Assembly (NCBI GenBank): GCA_051453625.1
Contig: JBOZIK010000001.1
Coordinates: forward strand, 132,400,559 to 132,464,558
Direction of reading: 5' to 3'
Length of the DNA: 64,000 nucleotides
Source: Welwitschia mirabilis
Taxonomy: Eukaryota; Gnetophyta; Gnetopsida; Welwitschiales
A program made the position numbers and the translations under genes. How positions within the stretch are numbered: position 1 is the stretch's first letter; every line of letters starts with the position of its first letter. Below, piece after piece: positions 1 to 12,440 of this stretch. The notes under the pieces are model-generated. The model saw only the letters and a list, made by a program, of their open reading frames with translations. It did no database searches and was not told the origin of the DNA.

Positions 1-1215
1 GGGGGTTATGAGAGTCAAGGAAAGGAACATGGCCTTGAGAAGTATATGAGGGTGTAATGGGAAGAGATGGAGAAAGGTTATTTTTATCAATGATATGAGG
101 TAATGTGAGGGTAAAAATAGAAGTGGAATGGCAAGTGGAGGTAAGGATGTAATTTGAAATTGAACATGAAGGCATAAATGGGAAGAATGTAGAAATATGG
201 GTAGAAGAAACAAGTCTATTCTCTATGAAGTTTGAATGGATCTCTATGGGTCCTTCATTTCTTTTAATTTCTTCACTGGTATCCATGTCATTATGTGATT
301 GAATTGTACTTTCATCTTCATTGGTTGTGACTATGACTTCCTTCTCTTGTTGAAGATTACTTTTACTCTCTAAATAAGTGGATTCATCAAAAATATTATC
401 AAGAGAAATAAGAATGTCATCTTCATCATTGATTAAAAGTTTTTCAGTTTTCTTATGATTAGATTCCTCATCTTGATTATCCAATAGTAAATAAATGGTA
501 GGAATATAATCTAATATCTCAATATCATCCTCTAATAGGTGGTTATTTTCATCCTAATTATTAACCTGTTGAATTGTGTTGTTATTGTTTTTTTTTTGCT
601 TATCTCCTAATGAGTAGGATGTTGAATTTTAATTGACAAATCCATTTTCAAGTTAAAAACAAGAATTATCATCATTATTAATATCTAACTTCTCTTCATT
701 TTCCTCAAGGTAGGATGGAGTGGAATAGTTGTGAGGATGTTGTATAAAAGATCCTTGAATATATAAAAGAGATTATTGCAAGTTTTCAACTAATCTTTCT
801 AAGTTCTTATTAGTGTTTTTTTGGTTCTTCATTAGTTCACCAATAATTTCTCTTAATGGATCTTTTTATTTTTCATAATAGTTGGTGGAAGATGGTTCTT
901 CTTAGTAGTAAGGCATGGAAGATGATTGGGATTAAAAACAATGATTATAAAAAGTGTGTCTAAATGAGGTGAAATCCCTAAAATATGGTGATCTTCATCA
1001 TTATGTCTATATAAGGTTTGAATAGAAGAGGGAAAAGAATGATTAGATTGAAAAGAAGAATGGACCCAATCCCTATTTTCAATATGATTTTATGATGGTC
1101 TCCCCCTTTTGGCAAAGATTTCATGAAATGTTTTCTTACCAATGTTCTCATTATTTTGCAAGTTTCTTTTCCTTTCAGAAAGAAGCTCTACAATGGTTTT
1201 TTTATTATGATTCAT
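1..1215 (-). pseudogene. ORFX of non-autonomous element G (left end outside window)
   Basis: Decayed reading frame, read right to left, that takes the place of gag-pol in element G. The first good start is the ATG at 1213-1215, beginning MNHNKKTIVELL; an upstream ATG at 1291-1293 is less likely because homology with the B copy begins at the MN. It opens with a basic stretch ending in KRGRPS (an AT-hook-like RGRP core), then a heptad-like Lys/Asn/Leu stretch (NKNLERLVENLQ, about 840-780), then a long Asp/Glu/Asn/Ser-rich part including DDIEILDYIPTIYLLLDN (about 520-465). The same order occurs in B (33528-34982). Several in-frame stops and shifts. I do not recognise the family; a divergent gag C-terminal region or a Tat-type extra ORF are alternatives. 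Confidence 0.5.
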
Positions 1216-1984
1216 TAAAACAATCAAAAAGAATAGAATAAGAGAGTTTAGATTTAAAAATGGTAAGGAAGATAGGTACACAATGAAGATCAAGATTTAT
1301 CATTTGAGGTTTCTATTTCTTACACTCAAAATACATGAAATCATTATTACAAATTAACTACACAAAGAAAAGAAAATCTAATTCTAATATAGAAAAAATA
1401 AATAAATTCTAGAATTTCCATACCTATGTTATGCATACCTAGATTTTTATTTGAAGTTAAATAATTCTTAATGTTTTTATTAATCTAGTTCCTTGCTGAC
1501 TGATATTTCTTCTTTCTCCTAGAATTCCTTATATTCTTGCAGGCACAAATAGTAAATAAAAACCAAAATCAAATGCAATTGACTATTATCCACCTGGTCG
1601 TGGGGATAACAACGAGGATGACGATTATAAGAAGACTGACAAAACTCTAAAAACTAAAAAAAGAAAAATTACAGAAACCAGGCTGTCATCCCTACTATTA
1701 TAGGGATGATAAATAGGATGATAGTACTTTATTACTAATCTACGAATAGAAGAAAAATTATGAAAATAGAAACTAAATTCAAAATTTCAGAACTATTATG
1801 CCCTATGTCATCTAGACAATACAGAGAACGACAGGGTCCCTAAAAGTTATAGAAAATAAAATTTTGCAAAATTAAATCTACCTTAAATTACACTAGAAAT
1901 ATAGCATTAATTCAAATAAATAATATGAATAAAAAGATTCAAGGTACTTATTTGTTTAATGATAATTCTCTTAGATCCTTGTGG
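1216..1984 (-). mobile_element. Element G 5' leader and gag-start remnant
   Basis: Untranslated leader between the primer-binding site and ORFX. The stretch around 1555-1410 matches the start of gag in D (50285-50400) and the corresponding part of B (33150-33300), so G keeps roughly the first 45 gag codons before the homology to autonomous elements stops. It contains three copies of the family-2 palindrome (1586-1630, 1681-1726, 1799-1836). No other coding potential seen. Confidence 0.6.
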
Positions 1985-2008
1985 CCTTTCCCAGCAACAA
2001 CACAAAAA
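1985..2008 (-). other. Primer-binding site of element G
   Basis: Directly next to the LTR edge; the minus strand reads TTGTTGCTGGGAAAGG in its core. It lines up with the PBS of B (32594-32614) and D (49826-49846), and all three look like decayed forms of the Athila-type GGCGCCGTTGCCGGGGA site complementary to tRNA-Asp. Assignment rests on position and the three-way match. Confidence 0.6.
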
Positions 2009-3363
2009 TGTTGTGATGTAAATTTATGCAACCTAAAATTCCTTTAGATAAACCTATAAATCATATAACTTATAGAAAAACACATGCTAGTATAGATGGG
2101 AGTTCACTCAATGTCATAATCCTAATGAAGGAACTAGGATTTAAGTTATAGGATTGATTTCCAAAGGTAGTTTTTGGTCTCTTATCTTTTACTAAATGAA
2201 AGTAAATAATAAAGTAAATGTAATACAAGATGAATGAATATGAAATGCAAGTTAATGGAAATGGAAATGAGATTCTGCTAAGATCCTAATCCTTTTATCA
2301 CAAGGACTAGATTCTAGCCTTTTTATCATAAAGACTATCCTTTCTATAATTCATATCAATTAAGAAGAGTATCTAATAATTTTTAATTAACATAAACTAT
2401 TAGATCTATCAAGTATAATATGCAATATGTAATATGAATGAAATAGAAATGTAATGCAAACCTACTATTAACCAAAGTCAACCTTAACAAAGGTTGCCCT
2501 CATGATCTAAATAAATCCAAGCTTGTTACTAAATAAGATCAACTTAAATCATAAGGGACATTCACAAAATCGGAATGAAAATATTATTTGTATTAACTTT
2601 ACATCCACTTATAATAAAATAACAGCACCTCAATGGAAGAGAACTAGCTGACACCAAGGAAACCCTTTTTTCACAGCTACTGGATGAACCTCTTGCCTTC
2701 AAGATTCTATCACAAGTATATTAAGTATAAAAGATGATTTAGAAGTAAAGGAGGAAAGGGTATTTATAGTTTAATAATGAATCGTAACCCTAGACATTAG
2801 TGAGGAAAACCCTAGCAGCCCATATGGATCGCTTGATCCCATTTACAATAGTATTTATTACGGATATGTAAAAGCAGTTATTGTCGTGTCCATCATCCAC
2901 ACGATAGAGGAGATGATGCCATATTTTGTTCTTAAATTGTATAACCATATGATATAGTTAGCCTTGTAGATTATTCTTGCATATTACCCATGTCATTATC
3001 CTATCGGTCATTCAGACGACATGGCAGATGATGCCCTATCACCATGTGCTACTGTCAGTGTCACAACCTTTGTCCACATAATTAAGGTTATCATCCTCTC
3101 TATCATGGGGACAATAATGGGGATGATACACTTCACAAGCTCGTTAAGTATTATAAATTGGCCTTCTTCATCCTTAGTCCTTCTTTAATATGTTAAGTCT
3201 CATAATATGCCCAAAATGCCTCCAATTATGCTAAGAATTACATGTTTCCATGATTATCATATTTTCTCTTCATAATCAATAGAATTGCATCAAAAACTGT
3301 ATAAATGTCCTACAAAAGTACTCCAAATACACCATTAAATTCCTACAAATTGGAATTGCAACA
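2009..3363 (-). mobile_element. 5' LTR of element G (family 2)
   Basis: Begins TGTTGTGATG and ends GCAACA on the plus strand, the inverted edges of the family-2 LTR, and matches the full length of C, I, B and D LTRs in reverse. A TATA box (CTATAAATA read on the minus strand) is at 2761-2769. Palindrome copies at 2881-2920, 2998-3036 and 3093-3129. The flank just outside (3364-3368, ATAAG) is the presumed target duplication; the partner lies outside the window. The insertion interrupts the 3' LTR of F. Confidence 0.85.
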
Positions 3364-3780
3364 ATAAGATTTTGTCTTGTAGCATTAGGTAGATCAGATT
3401 CTATCTTCTAGCATTATGTACAATCTTTGTCATTTAGTATTTAGTGAAGGTTTTCTAATAGCATTTGATGGAGATCATCACATAGCTCTAATTCCATCTT
3501 CATATGCCTCTATCACATGTCTTCAAATTCTTCTACTGTGTGTTACCACTTCATCTCTCCTTAACACTATGGTTTTGTGTCAAATTTTTTTAATCTTTTA
3601 CTATAAATTTTCAAACATGACTAAATATCTATAATCATTATGAAGAAAATCATAATATTAAATTTTATTTTGAAAATAATAGAAGACATATTTTATGATT
3701 AAAAAATTAAATTAATATCTTCATTTATAATAAATTGACCTGAAACTCTTGATATAGATGTCAATTTTTACATGTCAACA
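3364..3780 (-). mobile_element. 3' LTR of element F, truncated by G (family 1)
   Basis: The right edge reads CATGTCAACA, the inverse of TGTTGACATG, the same LTR start as A at 22693 (TGTTAACATG). Positions 3372-3600 match 11950-12200 in F's other LTR. The remainder lies left of G, outside the window. A short open frame at 3416-3634 is not a gene: it is LTR sequence. Confidence 0.75.
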
Positions 3781-5099
3781 CATCTTTTGATTGGTATTTT
3801 GCTAATGCCTTAGCAAAACATTGATAATATATGGTTAAACATGGAAAAATTGTCTATGTCAAAAGCGCATCAATGTGTGAATGATATAACTTGAAAAATT
3901 TTAATACCAATTTTATGTGATTAAGGCATCAAAATAAAAATTTTAGTAAAAATTGAAATGTCACACTCCTAACTAAAACTTAACTTTATTCTCAATGTTT
4001 ATGGTGAAAACATTAAGTTATTTGAGAACACATGCATAGATAGATTGCAAAGAGTTATTTTATTGAAAATAATGTTATTTAAGCTAAGGAAAAAGACAAG
4101 CTATTTACAATTGAACATGTGCTATGTGGAAGAACTACCTATAAAAATAGTTGATGCCATAAGAGTTGTTTATCATGATATGAAGTGGAATGTAGTGAGG
4201 TAATGCAAGGTAAATGAGATGGAAAATGTGTGAATAAAGTGAATCTAGAAATTAATGAACAAATGAGTGAACTATCCTAAGTTATCAACCCTTTATTATA
4301 TTTTTGTATTTTTAGTAAATAAAATTATCAATTAAGTTACATTTTAATCAAGTAACCTATAGTGATCTAAGAAATCAATGCAAGTCCTAAGTATGAATGC
4401 TAAGAGACAATGGTTCACATAAGGCCTCTGATTCCCATCTTTTCATTCCTTTATTTTTTATTTCTAACTTTGCATATGTTCTAAGTATTATGCCTTTGAA
4501 TCATATTGATAATTCACTGTTATGACATTTTCTACTAATAGAGTTAAGTATTTTGTATTATGTAGAAATTAGTATTGCATTACTAGTGAGCATTTATAGA
4601 CCTAATGCAATTACACATTTTACAATTATATCATTAGAGCTGCATTGCTAGTAGGTATCCATATCTCCATTAAAGTTAATTAAACCCAACTAAGTGATTA
4701 ATATTATATGATTTTGGAGAATAGATATATTATTTTCATTTCCCCATCTTTTCATAATCATGTTTTATCCACTTTTATGGGGTTATTAACTCATTAGCCT
4801 AATTAAGACAAAGCTTGTTTCCATTAAAGGATTTTTTACTTACAAAATGCATGTAAAGGTAAATCCCACTTTTTAAACCAAGTTTTACCAAAATTAGATG
4901 TCTTATAGAATGTGTTATTAACTAACCTACTTAAAATAAGCATTCTTTTCCTTAAAAACCCAACAAATAAACTTGGTCTTAATAAGGGATTTCAATTTGG
5001 ATTAGTAAGTCTCAAAAAATCATGGGTTGATGATCTGGATGGATGATTTCTAGTTTTGATGGAATGATTTAACAATGGATTTAGTGAATGATAAGGTTC
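3781..5099 (-). mobile_element. Post-integrase region of element F
   Basis: Non-coding stretch between integrase and the 3' LTR. The part at 4700-5010 clearly matches A at 41690-41960 in the same relative place, so the two are one family. I see no env-like or other reading frame in it. Confidence 0.65.
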
Positions 5100-6240
5100 A
5101 AGAGAGTGGTGAAATGAGCGATAATGTCTTATATGGTATCAATTAACTTTAAGAAGTTGATTTTTTTTTGGATTTTCAATGAGAATAACTCCATGTAATA
5201 AAACTACTAGTTTGCCTAGAAAAAAATTGTAAGCATGAGTTATATAGTAAGACTAGTTCATCCTCCTAAAATATTTTTCTAAGGATATGTTAATCATAGA
5301 ACCTCTTCATCCTATTCTTATTTATTCTCCTGTTCTCATAGGTGTTATTTCTAGTTTTATCTAGTTCATTGAGTTATGTGACCCTATTTTTCTTTGCATG
5401 CTCTAAGTCTAAGTTCATATTCTTGATCACCTAGTGAGCCCTATGTTCAAGTTCTATAGGTAAATGACATATTTTGTCATAGACTAGTAAAAAAAAAAGA
5501 CATCCCTAAGGGTGTTTTATAACTAGTGTAGTATGCTCATAAGACATCATTACATTTAAAGAACCATTCTTTTCATATTGAGTTTACTACTTTTTAAAGC
5601 ATTTTATTAAGTTTTCTATTCATAACCTCAACTTGACCACTTGTTTGTTGATGATAAGACATTGGAACTTTATGTGTAACACAATAATTACTAAGAAGAT
5701 TGTTGAATATTTTATTACAAAAGTGTGTCCCTCCATCACCAATTAAAACATGTGGATAGTCAAAATGAGTTGACGCATGTTGTTTAAAGAATCTAACTAT
5801 CATTTTAGTATCATTTATTTAATGATCACATGCTTCAACCCCTTTAGTTACATAGTCAACATAAACAATGGTGTATTGATGCTTGATAGATAATGGATAA
5901 GGGTCTTGAAAATTGATAACTGATATGTTAAAGGATTTAATAGTAAGGATGGAGTTTAGAGGCATTATTTTTTTATGTGAAAGACTATCTAACTTTTGAT
6001 AGTTATCATAAGATTTACAATAAAGATATGGGTCTTTAAAAATCAATGATTAATAAAAACTAGATTGGAGGATTTTTGTTATGATCTTATTAGCTAATTA
6101 GTAACACCTAAAAGCTCAAAATAGTAATGTTTAAGTATGTTATAGATATTAGTTTAAGGGATACATCTATGAATGACTTGGTCTAGATAGTATTAAAAAG
6201 GTATGGCCTATTCCAGAAGAAATATTTAACTTGAATCAAG
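5100..6240 (-). pseudogene. Integrase of element F
   Basis: Retroviral-type integrase that would insert element cDNA. Reading right to left: a decayed WxxPYLF-type N-terminal stretch (6240-6190), remnants of the zinc-binding region with CKSYDNYQ (second Cys of the pair changed to Tyr), catalytic-core motif VYVDYVTKGVEA (about 5860), GDGGTHFCNKIF (about 5715) and [10 protein letters not shown], which keeps the catalytic Glu (about 5630), then an LKVN remnant of the C-terminal tail near 5130. Two open pieces remain (6046-5819 and 5803-5594) separated by stops. The NISVINF motif has Asn where the family has Asp. Confidence 0.85.
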
Positions 6241-6880
6241 AAATTTATTTTATAATTGATGGTACAGTGAAAAGGAATAGTCTTTAAAACTAAGTAATTG
6301 ATGATATCTACAAACAAAGTTATTTCTTTGGCTAAAAAGAAATGTTCATTAAGAAGAGTATCATCAATAGGTAAAGATGTTTTTAGATTATTTAGTAATA
6401 TGTATGAAAGGTAATTTAAAACAACATTATCAAAACCTTTCTTATTCTTAATCTCTAAATTGAATTCTTAAAGGAGGAGGATCCATTTGATAAGATGTAG
6501 TTTTGAATATTTTTTGATAAAATGGTATCTAAAGGTTGAGTGATTAGTGTAAATTACTACCTTAGATTCTAAAATGTATTACCTAAAATTATCAAGGATA
6601 AAACAATAGCCAGAAGCTCCTTCTCTGTGGTAGTATAATTGATTTAAGTATCATTTAAGGTTTTACTAGTATAGTGAATTATAGTTTGTTTTTTTATTGA
6701 CTATTTACTTTAAAATAACTCCTACTATAATAAACTTATTAGAAAAACACATAAGTTTAAAAGGTAAATTCCAATTGGATAATGAGTGTGGAAGCTAGTT
6801 TTTCTTTGATTTGTTTGAATTCATTTTGATACTCTAGAGTCTAGTCAAGGAAGGTATCCTTACTTAAAATATCACATAAA
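6241..6880 (-). pseudogene. RNase H region of element F
   Basis: Between the RT thumb and the integrase, in the expected order and spacing, and matching the A segment at 30640-31240. It is heavily interrupted and no frame is open for more than a short run; I assign it by position and by weak similarity to the A copy rather than by catalytic residues. Confidence 0.55.
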
Positions 6881-7560
6881 AACTTACAAATAAAATCTTT
6901 GATGAACTTCCTATAATATATTGCATATCATAAGAATGATCTAATATCATTTTTATTTTTGAGAGGTTGACAGGTATGTGATTAAGAAGATATTGGTTAG
7001 ATATACCTAAATTCCTTCCTTAGAGATGATGTATCTTAAAACTGTGTCTTAATTTAACATAAAATGGTACTTTTACAATTTGAGTACAAGGAATTTTTTA
7101 ATGCATCTTTTGAGTACACATTATAATTTTCTCAAATAATGGTTAAATGGGATTAAATAAAATGAGAAGTTAGTCATGAATGTTTCAACACATGAATATA
7201 ATAACACAAAGAAGATTATAAGCATGTAAAATTGAAAAGTGGTAAGTGCATTACATAGGCTAAAGGACATTCATTTATAAGTAAATTTTCCATAATGATA
7301 AGTAAAAGTGATCTTGTTTTGATCTTTAAGAGTAATTTCAATTTGGTTATAACCTAGGTAATCATCCAAGAAACAATAAAAAGAGTGTCCTATAAATTAT
7401 TCTAAAATTTGATCTAAGAAAGAAAGAAAGTAATGATCTTTTCCAAAAATAGTATTTTATTTCGTATAATCAATGCACATCCTTCATTTATTAGCAAATT
7501 TTATAGGGATGAGCTCATTATGCTCATTAGGAAAAATACTAATTCCTAACTTCTTAGCTA
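6881..7560 (-). pseudogene. Reverse transcriptase of element F
   Basis: Minus-strand translation shows DYLGYNQIEITLKDQNK (about 7375-7320), FTYHYGKFTYK followed by a stop in place of Arg, MSFSLCNALTTFQF (fingers/palm), then ETFMTNFSFY at about 7185-7155. That last motif is the catalytic FMDDFS box, here with both Asp lost (TN). The thumb motif RSFL and YYRKFIKDF follow at about 6950-6890. Cannot be functional. Confidence 0.85.
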
Positions 7561-8059
7561 TAGTATGAGTTAAACTTATCCACTTACTATCTAAATAGGA
7601 TAGATAATACCATTATTAAGAATTATAGTTACCTCATTTTTAATAACTTCCTCATAGTCAGGTTTATCTTACATTGTACTTTAATGGATGATTTGAAACA
7701 TTCCTCTAAATAGATATGATGCATGCAAATACTAGGGTAAATCCCTATAATTTTAGTGAGGGTTCATTCTATTACCTATTTATTCTTTCTTAGGAGTCTA
7801 AGAAATTGATCCTCTTCTAATGGATTTAAAGAAGAGTTTATAACTATCAGAAAGATGGAGCTAAGCCCTAAGAAAGTATATTTTAGATCATCATATGCGG
7901 ATTTTAGTTCTATGTCAACTTTGTTTTGGGATATAAGGCATGTTTATTGAGATTATTCTATGTCATCATTTTTAGGAGAGTGAGAAGTGGATTCTTATTG
8001 TAAATAAGGCTTTCTACCCTATCTATGTGTTCTACATCCCTTTATCATTTAATGGCAAC
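7561..8059 (-). pseudogene. Protease-RT linker of element F
   Basis: Degenerate stretch between the protease and the RT fingers. Matches the family layout by position only; scattered stops in all frames, no motif I can name. Confidence 0.4.
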
Positions 8060-8420
8060 TTCATAACATTAAAGACATTTATCTCTATGGTCATGTTACT
8101 AAATGATATTTTCATAAATCCATTCTTGTAATTGATTAAGGCATTTAAGGCTACTAATAATGGTCTTCCTCATATGATGGTTACTATCTAATTTGATGAT
8201 TTTTCCATGTCCAAGACCAAAAAATCTACTAGAAAGTAATAATTAACCACTCTAACTATGACATTCTTGATGACTCAATTAGATCAGAGTTATTCACTAG
8301 TTTGAGTTAGAGTTTTATGTTTTTGAGTCCTTTAAAGCCTAACTTCTTATAGGTTTTATAAAGGAGTAAGTTTATGCTAGCTCCTAAATTCAACAAGGCT
8401 TGGTTAAGAGTCTTTTTTTC
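8060..8420 (-). pseudogene. Aspartic protease of element F
   Basis: Minus strand reads ALLNLGASINLL (about 8395-8360), the plant Gypsy protease box usually written DLGAS: the catalytic Asp is Asn here, so the enzyme would be dead. Then YKKLGFKGLK, and further left a decayed VLDM-type strand and a GRPFLAT-type flap region. Same order as A at 26700-27240. Confidence 0.8.
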
Positions 8421-10330
8421 TATGTTAGTGGTAATTGTGGGATACCTAGGGTCTTTGGTGGGAATTGGTTTTAAAAATTTGCACTGATTTGTTGAGCTAA
8501 AAAGGCTTTATATTTAACATAAATTTTCATTTTTATAATATATAAGTCTCTAAGGAATTTTGCATAAGCGTGGGCTTGTTTGATGGCTTCTAAAAGGGGA
8601 ATGTTTATCTTAACTTCTTTGAAAATTTTTAGAGCCCCTAATTACCTTTTCATTATGTTATCTTTTTTAAGCTATTGGGGAAAAGTAATGGTTATTTATA
8701 AATGAGTTTTAATCTTATCATTTTCTTTATTTTACATGGGATTTAATTTATCCTTAGGCTTATTTTTCTTAGGTCAAGTTTCTAGCTCTTTTCTACACCT
8801 AAGCTGTATAGACTTAGTCCCTTCTAGGTGTTCTACCTCTTTCATAAATATAGCTCATTTTGGATTTGGCTAAGTACTCATGAAGAGTTTTACTCTTTCT
8901 CTTTGATTTATTGATGAAAGATTTTGGTTGATGGTTTGTTGAAGTTGGTTGATAATCTATTCAAGCCTTTAATTTATTTATTCTTATCTTTAATTTACTT
9001 GCATTTATGTTTGATTTATTTGCTCTTATCTTTGAGGATATCCTCCAATGAGTTATATGAAGTTGTTTGATGGTTTAAAGATAAAGGCTAAGAATTAGAA
9101 GATGACCAAAGCAAATTTTTAGGCTCAAAACATTATTATGAAGTGTTGTGTTGCTTTCAAAATAAATTTAGATGATTTCATCAAATAGGACTGTAAGAGT
9201 TTGAGTACAACTTGTTTTTAGGATTTTTTTAGTTCTTCATTGACATTCATTTGTTCATTAACTATGCTTTGTAATAAAGGAATAGAAGGACATTTAATGG
9301 TTTCATAATTATTAATATGTAAAATTAAACACTCAGATTTAGTGATCATAAGTAGGGTTAAGGGTGAGGCGGTTAATAATTATAACTTTCTTACTAGTCC
9401 ATCAATTCTATTATTCATGTAAAAGTTTTCTAAGATATTAAAGATGCTAATTGACCTAAATATGATGCAATATTGATGATTTTGTAAGTTTCTTCCAATT
9501 TTTTAAGTTCTTAACTATACTTTCTAAATATTTGTAAACCTCATCTAGGGGCATGCTCAAAAAATTATCCGAGCTCATCATTTCCACTGGTTGGTAGCTA
9601 TTTGAGGATAAGCTATAATAAAATAAACTTATCTTCTTACTTTATTCAAATCCTTATTTAGGGCATTTCCATAATAAATCTTTATATCTTTCTAAGGTCT
9701 AGGAAAAGGTTTCATGATTCTTCTATTAAAGTTCACGATTTCTTTCCTAAGGACAATAGTCTTGTGACTAGAAAAGAACTTAGGGAAGAAGGCTTTGATT
9801 AGGTTCTTATAATTCAAAATGGAGAATTCTTTGAGAGTGCATAACTAGGATTTTACCTTCTCTTTTATGTAAAAATGAAATAAAGTAATTTTAAATGCAT
9901 AATGTGTATGAGAATATTAGAGGATAATTGATAAAATGCACTTAAAGTCCTTAAGGTGTAGGTAAGGATCTTTAGATTTAAGGCCATGGAAATGGGAAAA
10001 AAGTAAGATAATGAAAGGTTTAAATTATAGTCTTTAACTAATAAGTGGCGGTACTATGCAATAGGTTGTTCTCAAGCTTTACGGTTGGAGGTAATTACAA
10101 AGGGTTTGCCTAAGTTAATTGGTAGTGGTAGTAAGGGTAGCTTGCAATTTACCCACTTCTTAGATGAAATAACATTTTTGTAACTTATTGAGCATTTCTT
10201 GATTTGATAAGAGTTCGTAAAAGGGATCAAGTGGATTATTTACATTATGTTGTCATAATGTAGTTTGATTATTTTGATTATTTTTTATAGTTGAGATTTA
10301 TTCTTAGGAGTCCTCTCAAGCTTGGTTTTA
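8421..10330 (-). pseudogene. Gag of element F
   Basis: Structural protein that would form the particle. Reading right to left, recognisable pieces are LKSKDPYLHLKDF (about 9985-9945), a KALFPKFFSSHKT-like segment (9790-9740), and a late capsid segment with MPLDEVYKYLES-like sequence (about 9560-9510), parallel to A gag at 25260-25760. Frequent stops and shifts. No intact zinc knuckle seen. Confidence 0.7.
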
Positions 10331-11137
10331 GGTTATGAGTTTTCTCATTATTTCGTGATTAATAAAGAAGTCCATGTTATTTTGGATTAATTTTCTTATT
10401 GTATCATAAGTCTAGGTCATGCAAGAAATAGGTTTAAATGATTATAAAAAGGCTTAAATAATAAAAAGGAAATATTTTTAGGAATTGTAAGTCATTGAGG
10501 ATTTCAAGGTTTTGCAAATAGGCTCATTAATAATGTATAGGCCTTCTATAGTGTCATGTTCATAATGAAAAAAAATTAAGATAAAAAACATGAATAAGAT
10601 TGAGGATATTGTAATAAAATTGTAAGAATATTTTAAAAGTTTTAATCATTTATGAATGTAGCAAAATAAAATAGAGATAACTACTGTGAGTAAAATGTAA
10701 CATGAATCATGAAATATTTTAAATAAAATTTTAATATTAATATGCATGTAGTAAAATGTAAGAATAAAAATAAAACAATGCAAAAACATAGAAAACACAA
10801 CCAAAAAAAAATCACACAATGAAATCCTAGAGTTTAATTAAAAGTTTTTATTATTTTTAAAGTATTTTTAACTTCAAAGCAATTTACAAAAAATGTTAGA
10901 TCTACAGAAAATAAATTAAATAAACTTTAGAAAGCTAAACTAGTTTTGGATAACACTAAAATGGACTAGTACCAACCACTAGAAAGAAAAAGAAAATAAA
11001 GACAAAAGAAAGGAAAAAGAACTAATTTGAGATTCACTAGAAGAAGGACCACTACTCACCACTGGAGAAATAGAAACTATGTATAAAACTTGCAAAAATA
11101 AAAACTAGTACTACTCTGAGCTGCTATCATGTTGTTA
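10331..11137 (-). mobile_element. 5' leader of element F
   Basis: Non-coding leader between PBS and gag. Matches A 24050-24480 inverted, including a repeated motif with the words AGTGGT(T/G) and ACTAGT at 10960-11110. No reading frame. Confidence 0.65.
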
Positions 11138-11158
11138 CCCTTAGCAATGGTGGTAAAA
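11138..11158 (-). other. Primer-binding site of element F
   Basis: Minus strand reads TTTTACCACCATTGCTAAGGG next to the LTR edge; it aligns with A at 24027-24047 and resembles the Athila-type site with G-to-A changes. Confidence 0.5.
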
Positions 11159-12291
11159 TCTAATTAACTTATAGTATAATGTTTTAGATTTAAAACTAGA
11201 TTAAAGACTTAGTTATTATTCTTTCTTAGTCATAACATTAGGTATTGGCTAGAATTATATGAACTTTAATCTTAATGCAAGTTAGAAAAAGAAAAGAAAA
11301 GATAAAAAAGATGAAATGATTCTTAGAGTTTAAACTTCATCTCAGAGAGGAGGAAAGAAAATTAGCTCCAAGGTATCACTAACTTTTCCTATGTAATCCT
11401 TCACTTTAAAGTTATTCAACTACCTTTCTACAAAATAGTGAAAACCATCAAGTGCTTTAACTCTAATTCATGGGGTATAATCTCATCCACCACATGATAA
11501 ATGATGAATCTAACTAGCACTTTAATCTTAAATAAGAATATAAAGTAAGAACTCCTAAAGTGCACAAGATATATGAAATTAAAATAAAGAGAAATTCACA
11601 CAACTAAATTAAACTTCATAGTTAAGAAGTTATTTAAGCATCCTAATTATGATATTACTCATGAATCAAGATAGAAAAAAAAACTTTTACATTACAGAAA
11701 GAATAACTTTATATCAAATAAATAAGGAAGTAAGAAGCACTCTTTAACCAATCCTCGAGAGTAGCTCACTTCCCTAAAGAGTCATCTAGAAAACCATTAT
11801 AAGTTAATGCTTTAAAGTACTTCAAATTCTCCAAGGTAAAGATGAATACAATGAAGGGTTCAAGTCCCTTTTATAGGAAGAGATAAGGGTGATGGATGGT
11901 TACATTCTTAGCTTGTAGCATTAGGCAGAATCTTCATCGTTTCACATTAGGTAAATAAGATTTTGTCTTGTAGTATTAGGTAGATCAGATTTTTTCTTCT
12001 AGAATTAGGTAGAATCTTCATCATTTAAAATTTGGTGGAGGTTGTCTTATAGTGTTTGGTGGATATCATTACATAGCTTCACTGCCACATCCACATGCCT
12101 CTATGACATGTCTTCAAATGCTTTTACTATATGTTACCACCTTGTATCTCCATTTCCATTGGGATTTTATGTAAAATTATTTTCATCTTTCACCATGCAT
12201 TCTAAAACATGGCTACATATTGGTAATTATTAGGGAGATAATTAACAAAGCATGTAGCTTAATTAATAAAGCTTAAATTATTTTGTTAATG
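11159..12291 (-). mobile_element. 5' LTR of element F (family 1)
   Basis: Bounded on the left by the PBS. The segment 11945-12240 repeats F's 3' LTR at 3366-3640. The outer edge is hard to place: the first about 100 bases of the LTR start, present in F's 3' LTR and in A, are shortened or rearranged here, so the right end at 12291 is approximate. The open frame 12042-12233 is LTR sequence, not a gene. Confidence 0.65.
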
Positions 12292-12440
12292 TGCTCCACA
12301 CAAGGTGTTAGTTACCATGCTAAAGGCTATCTGCATATTTTTGAAACAAAAAATAAGCTTCCAAAGAACTAGAAAACATGAATGAATGTGTTTGATTAAG
12401 TTTATACTAATGGTTTTTCCCTCCTTCTTTCATAGAGCAA
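12292..12440. other. Unassigned sequence between F and H
   Basis: About 150 bases that match none of the elements in the window. Possibly the original host sequence or a remnant of an older insertion. No coding potential. Confidence 0.4.

Noticed and set aside
3416-3634. Short protein-coding gene in F's 3' LTR, and its counterpart at 12042-12233
   Set aside because: The two frames differ by stops and shifts, and both lie within LTRs.
12292-12440. Host gene fragment between F and H
   Set aside because: Too short, no coding signal; kept only as unassigned sequence.
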